Below are positions 55,901 through 64,000 of a DNA stretch of 64,000 bases, piece after piece. Within the stretch, counting starts at the first letter, position 1, and every line of letters begins with the position of its first letter. The notes under the pieces are model-generated. The model saw only the letters and a list, made by a program, of their open reading frames with translations. It ran no database searches and had not been told where the DNA came from. A program made the translations under genes and the position numbers. Source of the DNA: Auanema rhodensis (Eukaryota; Nematoda; Chromadorea; Rhabditida; Rhabditidae); the NCBI GenBank assembly GCA_964057225.1, contig CAXKVF010000084.1:124001-188000 (forward strand). The letters are read 5' to 3'.

Positions 55901-56855
55901 TTACCATGAACCAATATCAATAAAAATTTGTTTTTAGACTAATATGGACATGGGGAATCTAATTTTGAAAACCGCATCTCTTTATCTCTCACGTGAAGCG
56001 AGTTACATACCAAGTGCACATCACGTGTACATTTAATTAGCATAAATTAAAGTTCACGTAAATTTCAAAGTCATGGTTACCATGCACCAATATCAATAAA
56101 AATTTGTTTTTAGACTAATATGGACATGGGGAATCTAATTTTGAAAACCGCATCTCTTTATCTTTCACGTGAAGCGAGTTACATACCAAGTGCACATCAC
56201 GTGTACATTTAATTAGCATAAATTAAAGTTCACGTAAATTTCAAAGTCATGGTTACCATGAACCAATATCAATAAAAATTTGTTTTTAGACTAATATGGA
56301 CATGGGGAATCTAATTTTGAAAACCGCATCTCTTTATCTTTCACGTGAAGCGAGTTACATACCAAGTGCACATCACGTGTACAGTTAATTAGCATAAATT
56401 AAAGTTCACGTAAATTTCAAAGTCATGGTTACCATGAACCAATATCAATAAAAATTTGTTTTTAGACTAATATGGACATGGGGAATCTAATTTTGGAAAC
56501 CGCATCTCTTTATCTTTCACGTGAAGCGAGTTACATACCAAGTGCACATCACGTGTACATTTAATTAGCATAAATTAAAGTTCACGTAAATTTCAAAGTC
56601 ATGGTTACCATGAAGCAATATCAATAAAAATTTGTTTTTAGACTAATATGGACATGGGGAATCTAATTTTGAAAACCGCATCTCTTTATCTTTCACGTGA
56701 AGCGAGTTACATACCAAGTGCACATCACGTGTACATTTAATTAGCATAAATTAAAGTTCACGTAAATTTCAAAGTCATGGTTACCATGAAGCAATATCAA
56801 TAAAAATTTGTTTTTAGACTAATATGGACATGGGGAATCTAATTTTGCAAACCGC
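52985..56855. repeat. 22-mer (3871-bp) higher-order unit, copy 2
   Basis: This is a tandem copy of the preceding unit. Matched marks: 53629 (A8C/G31A/G39C/A128G), 54157 (C94G+A128T), 55741 (T65A/C106A), 55917 (T72C), 56269 (T116G), 56445 (A52G), 56797 (A52C). One private change was seen: CATCAGGTG at 53209, which destroys box 2. The junction monomer 52926 joins the 5' half of the 56797 unit (A52C, C59) to the 3' half of the 49055 unit (C94, T122C), so the exchange point lies in 52985-53018. Confidence 0.92.
53454..53628. repeat. 175-bp monomer (T11G, -1)
   Basis: TCAATAAAAGTTG has one A fewer than the T11G monomers at 45184, 47647 and 48527. The same short form is at 46064 and 49583. The copies at 49583 and 53454 are duplicates through the 22-mer. 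The likely order is T11G first, then loss of one A. Confidence 0.9.
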
Positions 56856-59800
56856 ATCTCTTTATCTTTCACGTGAAGCGAGTTACATAGCAAGTGCACA
56901 TCACGTGTACATTTAATTAGCATTAATTAAAGTTCACGTAAATTTCAAAGTCATGGTTACCATGCACCAATATCAATAAAAATTTGTTTTTAGACTAATA
57001 TGGACATGGGGAATCTAATTTTGAAAACCGCATCTCTTTATCTTTCACGTGAAGCGAGTTACATACCAAGTGCACATCACGTGTACATTTAATTAGCATA
57101 AATTAAAGTTCACGTAAATTTCAAAGTCATGGTTACCATGAAGCAATATCAATAAAAATTTGTTTTTAGACTAATATGGACATGGGGAATCTAATTTTGA
57201 AAACCGCATCTCTTTATCTTTCACGTGAAGCGAGTTACATACCAAGTGCACATCACGTGTACATTTAATTAGCATAAATTAAAGTTCACGTAAATTTCAA
57301 AGTCATGGTTACCATGAACCAATATCAATAAAAATTTGTTTTTAGACTAATATGGACATGGGGAATCTAATTTTGAAAACCGCATCTCTTTATCTTTCAC
57401 GTGAAGCGAGTTACATACCAAGTGCACATCACGTGTACATTTAATTAGCATAAATTAAAGTTCACGTAAATTTCAAAGTCATGGTTACCATGAACCAATA
57501 TCAATAAAAATTTGTTTTTAGACTAATATGGACATGGGGAATCTAATTTTGAAAACCGCATCTCTTTATCTTTCACGTGAAGCGAGTTACATACCAAGTG
57601 CACATCACGTGTACATTTAATTAGCATAAATTAAAGTTCACGTAAATTTCAAAGTCATGGTTACCATGCACCAATATCAATAAAAATTTGTTTTTAGACT
57701 AATATGGACATGGGGAATCTAATTTTGAAAACCGCATCTCTTTATCTTTCACGTGAAGCGAGTTACATACCAAGTGCACATCACGTGTACATTTAATTAG
57801 CATAAATTAAAGTTCACGTAAATTTCAAAGTCATGGTTACCATGAACCAATATCAATAAAAATTTGTTTTTAGACTAATATGGACATGGGGAATCTAATT
57901 TTGAAAACCGCATCTCTTTATCTTTCACGTGAAGCGAGTTACATACCAAGTGCACATCACGTGTACAGTTAATTAGCATAAATTAAAGTTCACGTAAATT
58001 TCAAAGTCATGGTTACCATGAACCAATATCAATAAAAATTTGTTTTTAGACTAATATGGACATGGGGAATCTAATTTTGGAAACCGCATCTCTTTATCTT
58101 TCACGTGAAGCGAGTTACATACCAAGTGCACATCACGTGTACATTTAATTAGCATAAATTAAAGTTCACGTAAATTTCAAAGTCATGGTTACCATGAAGC
58201 AATATCAATAAAAATTTGTTTTTAGACTAATATGGACATGGGGAATCTAATTTTGAAAACCGCATCTCTTTATCTTTCACGTGAAGCGAGTTACATACCA
58301 AGTGCACATCACGTGTACATTTAATTAGCATAAATTAAAGTTCACGTAAATTTCAAAGTCATGGTTACCATGAAGCAATATCAATAAAAATTTGTTTTTA
58401 GACTAATATGGACATGGGGAATCTAATTTTGAAAACCGCATCTCTTTATCTTTCACGTGAAGCGAGTTACATAGCAAGTGCACATCACGTGTACATTTAA
58501 TTAGCATTAATTAAAGTTCACGTAAATTTCAAAGTCATGGTTACCATGAAGCAATATCAATAAAAATTTGTTTTTAGACTAATATGGACATGGGGAATCT
58601 AATTTTGAAAACCGCATCTCTTTATCTTTCACGTGAAGCGAGTTACATACCAAGTGCACATCACGTGTACATTTAATTAGCATAAATTAAAGTTCACGTA
58701 AATTTCAAAGTCATGGTTACCATGAACCAATATCAATAAAAATTTGTTTTTAGACTAATATGGACATGGGGAATCTAATTTTGAAAACCGCATCTCTTTA
58801 TCTTTCACGTGAAGCGAGTTACATACCAAGTGCACATCACGTGTACATTTAATTAGCATAAATTAAAGTTCACGTAAATTTCAAAGTCATGGTTACCATG
58901 AACCAATATCAATAAAAATTTGTTTTTAGACTAATATGGACATGGGGAATCTAATTTTGAAAACCGCATCTCTTTATCTTTCACGTGAAGCGAGTTACAT
59001 ACCAAGTGCACATCACGTGTACATTTAATTAGCATAAATTAAAGTTCACGTAATTTTCAAAGTCATGGTTACCATGCACCAATATCAATAAAAATTTGTT
59101 TTTAGACTAATATGGACATGGGGAATCTAATTTTGAAAACCGCATCTCTTTATCTTTCACGTGAAGCGAGTTACATACCAAGTGCACATCACGTGTACAT
59201 TTAATTAGCATAAATTAAAGTTCACGTAAATTTCAAAGTCATGGTTACCATGAACCAATATCAATAAAAATTTGTTTTTAGACTAATATGGACATGGGGA
59301 ATCTAATTTTGAAAACCGCATCTCTTTATCTTTCACGTGAAGCGAGTTACATACCAAGTGCACATCACGTGTACATTTAATTAGCATAAATTAAAGTTCA
59401 CGTAATTTTCAAAGTCATGGTTACCATGAAGCAATATCAATAAAAATTTGTTTTTAGACTAATATGGACATGGGGAATCTAATTTTGAAAACCGCATCTC
59501 TTTATCTTTCACGTGAAGCGAGTTACATACCAAGTGCACATCACGTGTACATTTAATTAGCATAAATTAAAGTTCACGTAAAATTCAAAGTCATGGTTAC
59601 CATGCACCAATATCAATAAAAATTTGTTTTTAGACTAATATCGACATGGGGAATCTAATTTTGAAAACCGCATCTCTTTATCTTTCACGTGAAGCGAGTT
59701 ACATACCAAGTGCACATCACGTGTACATTTAATTAGCATAAATTAAAGTTCACGTAAATTTCAAAGTCATGGTTACCATGAACCAATATCAATAAAAATT

Positions 59801-62800
59801 TGTTTTTAGACTAATATGGACATGGGGAATCTAATTTTGAAAACCGCATCTCTTTATCTTTCACGTGAAGCGAGTTACATACCAAGTGCACATCACGTGT
59901 ACATTTAATTAGCATAAATTAAAGTTCACGTAAATTTCAAAGTCATGGTTACCATGCACCAATATCAATAAAAATTTGTTTTTAGACTAATATGGACATG
60001 GGGAATCTAATTTTAAAAACCGCATCTCTTTATCTTTCACGTGAAGCGAGTTACATACCAAGTGCACATCACGTGTACATTTAATTAGCATAAATTAAAG
60101 TTCACGTAAATTTCAAAGTCATGGTTACCATGAACCAATATCAATAAAAATTTGTTTTTAGACTAATATGGACATGGGGAATCTAATTTTGAAAACCGCA
60201 TCTCTTTATCTTTCACGTGAAGCGAGTTACATACCAAGTGCACATCACGTGTACAGTTAATTAGCATAAATTAAAGTTCACGTAAATTTCAAAGTCATGG
60301 TTACCATGAACCAATATCAATAAAAATTTGTTTTTAGACTAATATGGACATGGGGAATCTAATTTTGGAAACCGCATCTCTTTATCTTTCACGTGAAGCG
60401 AGTTACATACCAAGTGCACATCACGTGTACATTTAATTAGCATAAATTAAAGTTCACGTAAATTTCAAAGTCATGGTTACCATGAAGCAATATCAATAAA
60501 AATTTGTTTTTAGACTAATATGGACATGGGGAATCTAATTTTGAAAACCGCATCTCTTTATCTTTCACGTGAAGCGAGTTACATACCAAGTGCACATCAC
60601 GTGTACATTTAATTAGCATAAATTAAAGTTCACGTAAATTTCAAAGTCATGGTTACCATGAAGCAATATCAATAAAAATTTGTTTTTAGACTAATATGGA
60701 CATGGGGAATCTAATTTTGAAAACCGCATCTCTTTATCTTTCACGTGAAGCGAGTTACATAGCAAGTGCACATCACGTGTACATTTAATTAGCATTAATT
60801 AAAGTTCACGTAAATTTCAAAGTCATGGTTACCATGAAGCAATATCAATAAAAATTTGTTTTTAGACTAATATGGACATGGGGAATCTAATTTTGAAAAC
60901 CGCATCTCTTTATCTTTCACGTGAAGCGAGTTACATACCAAGTGCACATCACGTGTACATTTAATTAGCATAAATTAAAGTTCACGTAAATTTCAAAGTC
61001 ATGGTTACCATGAACCAATATCAATAAAAATTTGTTTTTAGACTAATATGGACATGGGGAATCTAATTTTGAAAACCGCATCTCTTTATCTTTCACGTGA
61101 AGCGAGTTACATACCAAGTGCACATCACGTGTACATTTAATTAGCATAAATTAAAGTTCACGTAAATTTCAAAGTCATGGTTACCATGAACCAATATCAA
61201 TAAAAATTTGTTTTTAGACTAATATGGACATGGGGAATCTAATTTTGAAAACCGCATCTCTTTATCTTTCACGTGAAGCGAGTTACATACCAAGTGCACA
61301 TCACGTGTACATTTAATTAGCATAAATTAAAGTTCACGTAAATTTCAAAGTCATGGTTACCATGCACCAATATCAATAAAAATTTGTTTTTAGACTAATA
61401 TGGACATGGGGAATCTAATTTTGAAAACCGCATCTCTTTATCTTTCACGTGAAGCGAGTTACATACCAAGTGCACATCACGTGTACATTTAATTAGCATA
61501 AATTAAAGTTCACGTAAATTTCAAAGTCATGGTTACCATGAACCAATATCAATAAAAATTTGTTTTTAGACTAATATGGACATGGGGAATCTAATTTTGA
61601 AAACCGCATCTCTTTATCTTTCACGTGAAGCGAGTTACATACCAAGTGCACATCACGTGTACATTTAATTAGCATAAATTAAAGTTCACGTAAATTTCAA
61701 AGTCATGGTTACCATGCACCAATATCAATAAAAATTTGTTTTTAGACTAATATGGACATGGGGAATCTAATTTTGAAAACCGCATCTCTTTATCTTTCAC
61801 GTGAAGCGAGTTACATACCAAGTGCACATCACGTGTACATTTAATTAGCATAAATTAAAGTTCACGTAAATTTCAAAGTCATGGTTACCATGAAGCAATA
61901 TCAATAAAAATTTGTTTTTAGACTAATATGGACATGGGGAATCTAATTTTGAAAACCGCATCTCTTTATCTTTCACGTGAAGCGAGTTACATACCAAGTG
62001 CACATCACGTGTACATTTAATTAGCATAAATTAAAGTTCACGTAAATTTCAAAGTCATGGTTACCATGAAGCAATATCAATAAAAATTTGTTTTTAGACT
62101 AATATGGACATGGGGAATCTAATTTTGAAAACCGCATCTCTTTATCTTTCACGTGAAGCGAGTTACATAGCAAGTGCACATCACGTGTACATTTAATTAG
62201 CATTAATTAAAGTTCACGTAAATTTCAAAGTCATGGTTACCATGCACCAATATCAATAAAAATTTGTTTTTAGACTAATATGGACATGGGGAATCTAATT
62301 TTGAAAACCGCATCTCTTTATCTTTCACGTGAAGCGAGTTACATACCAAGTGCACATCACGTGTACATTTAATTAGCATAAATTAAAGTTCACGTAAATT
62401 TCAAAGTCATGGTTACCATGAAGCAATATCAATAAAAATTTGTTTTTAGACTAATATGGACATGGGGAATCTAATTTTGAAAACCGCATCTCTTTATCTT
62501 TCACGTGAAGCGAGTTACATACCAAGTGCACATCACGTGTACATTTAATTAGCATAAATTAAAGTTCACGTAAATTTCAAAGTCATGGTTACCATGAAGC
62601 AATATCAATAAAAATTTGTTTTTAGACTAATATGGACATGGGGAATCTAATTTTGAAAACCGCATCTCTTTATCTTTCACGTGAAGCGAGTTACATAGCA
62701 AGTGCACATCACGTGTACATTTAATTAGCATTAATTAAAGTTCACGTAAATTTCAAAGTCATGGTTACCATGAAGCAATATCAATAAAAATTTGTTTTTA

Positions 62801-64000
62801 GACTAATATGGACATGGGGAATCTAATTTTGAAAACCGCATCTCTTTATCTTTCACGTGAAGCGAGTTACATACCAAGTGCACATCACGTGTACATTTAA
62901 TTAGCATAAATTAAAGTTCACGTAAATTTCAAAGTCATGGTTACCATGAACCAATATCAATAAAAATTTGTTTTTAGACTAATATGGACATGGGGAATCT
63001 AATTTTGAAAACCGCATCTCTTTATCTTTCACGTGAAGCGAGTTACATACCAAGTGCACATCACGTGTACATTTAATTAGCATAAATTAAAGTTCACGTA
63101 AATTTCAAAGTCATGGTTACCATGAACCAATATCAATAAAAATTTGTTTTTAGACTAATATGGACATGGGGAATCTAATTTTGAAAACCGCATCTCTTTA
63201 TCTTTCACGTGAAGCGAGTTACATACCAAGTGCACATCACGTGTACATTTAATTAGCATAAATTAAAGTTCACGTAAATTTCAAAGTCATGGTTACCATG
63301 CACCAATATCAATAAAAATTTGTTTTTAGACTAATATGGACATGGGGAATCTAATTTTGAAAACCGCATCTCTTTATCTTTCACGTGAAGCGAGTTACAT
63401 ACCAAGTGCACATCACGTGTACATTTAATTAGCATAAATTAAAGTTCACGTAAATTTCAAAGTCATGGTTACCATGAACCAATATCAATAAAAATTTGTT
63501 TTTAGACTAATATGGACATGGGGAATCTAATTTTGAAAACCGCATCTCTTTATCTTTCATGTGAAGCGAGTTACATACCAGGTGCACATCACGTGTACAT
63601 TTAATTAGCATAAATTAAAGTTCACGTAAATTTCAAAGTCATGGTTACCATGCACCAATATCAATAAAAATTTGTTTTTAGACTAATATGGACATGGGGA
63701 ATCTAATTTTGAAAACCGCATCTCTTTATCTTTCACGTGAAGCGAGTTACATACCAAGTGCACATCACGTGTACATTTAATTAGCATAAATTAAAGTTCA
63801 CGTAAATTTCAAAGTCATGGTTACCATGAAGCAATATCAATAAAAATTTGTTTTTAGACTAATATGGACATGGGGAATCTAATTTTGAAAACCGCATCTC
63901 TTTATCTTTCACGTGAAGCGAGTTACATACCAAGTGCACATCACGTGTACATTTAATTAGCATAAATTAAAGTTCACGTAAAATTCAAAGTCATGGTTAC
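56856..64000. repeat. 9- and 13-mer related HOR domain, running off the window
   Basis: A core block (AAC with T116G, AAC with A52G, AAG, AAG with C94G+A128T) occurs at 56269, 57853 and 60141, giving spacings of 1584 bp (nine monomers) and 2288 bp (13). C94G+A128T units lie at 56797, 58381, 60669, 62077 and 62605. After 62605 the order AAG, AAC, AAC, CAC, AAC, CAC, AAG repeats that after 60669. Private changes include GTAATTTTC at 59050 and 59402, TATCGACATG at 59640, TTTTAAAAACC at 60013, and TCATGTG with CCAGGTG in the monomer at 63485. The last unit (63837) is cut by the window edge. Confidence 0.87.

Larger units (their letters stand above)
1..64000. repeat. 176-bp satellite DNA array, about 363 head-to-tail monomers
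   Basis: The same 176-bp unit repeats in one orientation from the first to the last base, so the array extends beyond both edges. Monomer starts ('tcaat') fall at 1, 177, 408, 584 and so on to 63837; 362 complete units plus a 164-bp partial account for every base once the listed indels are included. One consensus monomer has 57 G/C of 176. Most monomers differ from consensus by only a few substitutions. The main variants are at positions 169-171 (CAC, AAC or AAG), A6T, A7C, T11G, T13C, G39C, C83G, C94G, C106T, T116G, A128T, T147A and A157G; they are used as markers below. Because 176 is not a multiple of 3, reading frame rotates with each unit. The size and HOR structure fit a centromeric or other heterochromatic eukaryotic satellite. 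The family was not recognised, and the placement in the chromosome is inference. Confidence 0.98.

Noticed and set aside
1-64000. CRISPR array (direct repeats with spacers)
   Set aside because: There is no alternation of short repeats with unique spacers; the full 176 bp repeats, and no cas genes are present.
1-64000. CENP-B box or similar 17-bp centromere protein motif
   Set aside because: The closest stretch, TTCGTTTTTAGAC in T13C monomers, lacks the CGGG half of the box. No other candidate was seen on either strand.
1-64000. Transposon or retroelement insertion, LTR, or MITE inside the array
   Set aside because: The phase arithmetic leaves no unexplained bases; all length changes are internal duplications or single-base indels, with no target-site duplications.
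1-64000. Telomeric repeats, rDNA spacer, tRNA or 5S genes
   Set aside because: No TTTAGGG/TTAGGG-like runs, no box A/B or tRNA cloverleaf, and no rRNA segment was seen; 176 bp is also an unlikely 5S unit since no 5S gene sequence is present.
1-64000. Assignment to known plant satellites such as the Arabidopsis 178-bp or Brassica 176-bp centromere repeats
   Set aside because: The length is similar, but the monomer does not resemble those sequences as far as I recall them, so no family name is claimed.

Overview
The whole 64-kb window is one uninterrupted head-to-tail array of a 176-bp AT-rich satellite (about 32% GC by count of one consensus monomer). Taking the monomer start as the conserved 'tcaat', the array begins in phase at base 1. 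It holds 362 complete monomers (1-63836) and a 164-bp partial one (63837-64000), and it runs off both ends. I checked this by arithmetic: 362 x 176 plus 124 bases of net indel gives exactly 63836. All the indels were located: two 55-bp internal duplications, one 15-bp duplication, three +1 and four -1 changes. No gene, RNA gene, transposon, telomere repeat or inverted segment interrupts the array.

This is eukaryotic heterochromatin. The 150-180 bp monomer, the array size and the layered higher-order repeats (HORs) fit centromeric, pericentromeric or subtelomeric satellite DNA. A flowering plant is my best guess, because nucleosome-sized centromere satellites are common there, but I do not recognise the family and cannot name the species.

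Layout, read from linked point variants (numbered within the monomer): 214-3843, a 1815-bp tandem duplication carrying the 55-bp internal duplications; 3807-12430, mostly trimeric (528 bp) mixtures of three junction types; 12431-23166, A7C/C106T/T147A monomers in 3-, 5-, 8- and 13-mer registers; 23695-26686, a 5-mer (880 bp) domain marked by A157G; 26687-30696, mixed, with the 15-bp and first +1 indel; 30697-37738, a 20-mer (3521 bp) in two copies; 38321-44479, the most heterogeneous stretch; 44480-49757, a 3343-bp spaced duplication plus a local 5-mer; 49114-56855, a 22-mer (3871 bp) in two copies; 56856-64000, 9- and 13-mer related blocks marked by C94G with A128T.

Nothing in the window acts through protein. 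The notable content is structural. Each monomer has three ACGT-core boxes spaced 32 and 33 bp apart and several short dyads. Chimeric monomers at duplication junctions record in-register unequal exchange, one breakpoint being confined to 34 bp. The longest open reading frames (two identical 60-codon minus-strand frames) are chance products of one base change copied by a 3521-bp duplication.
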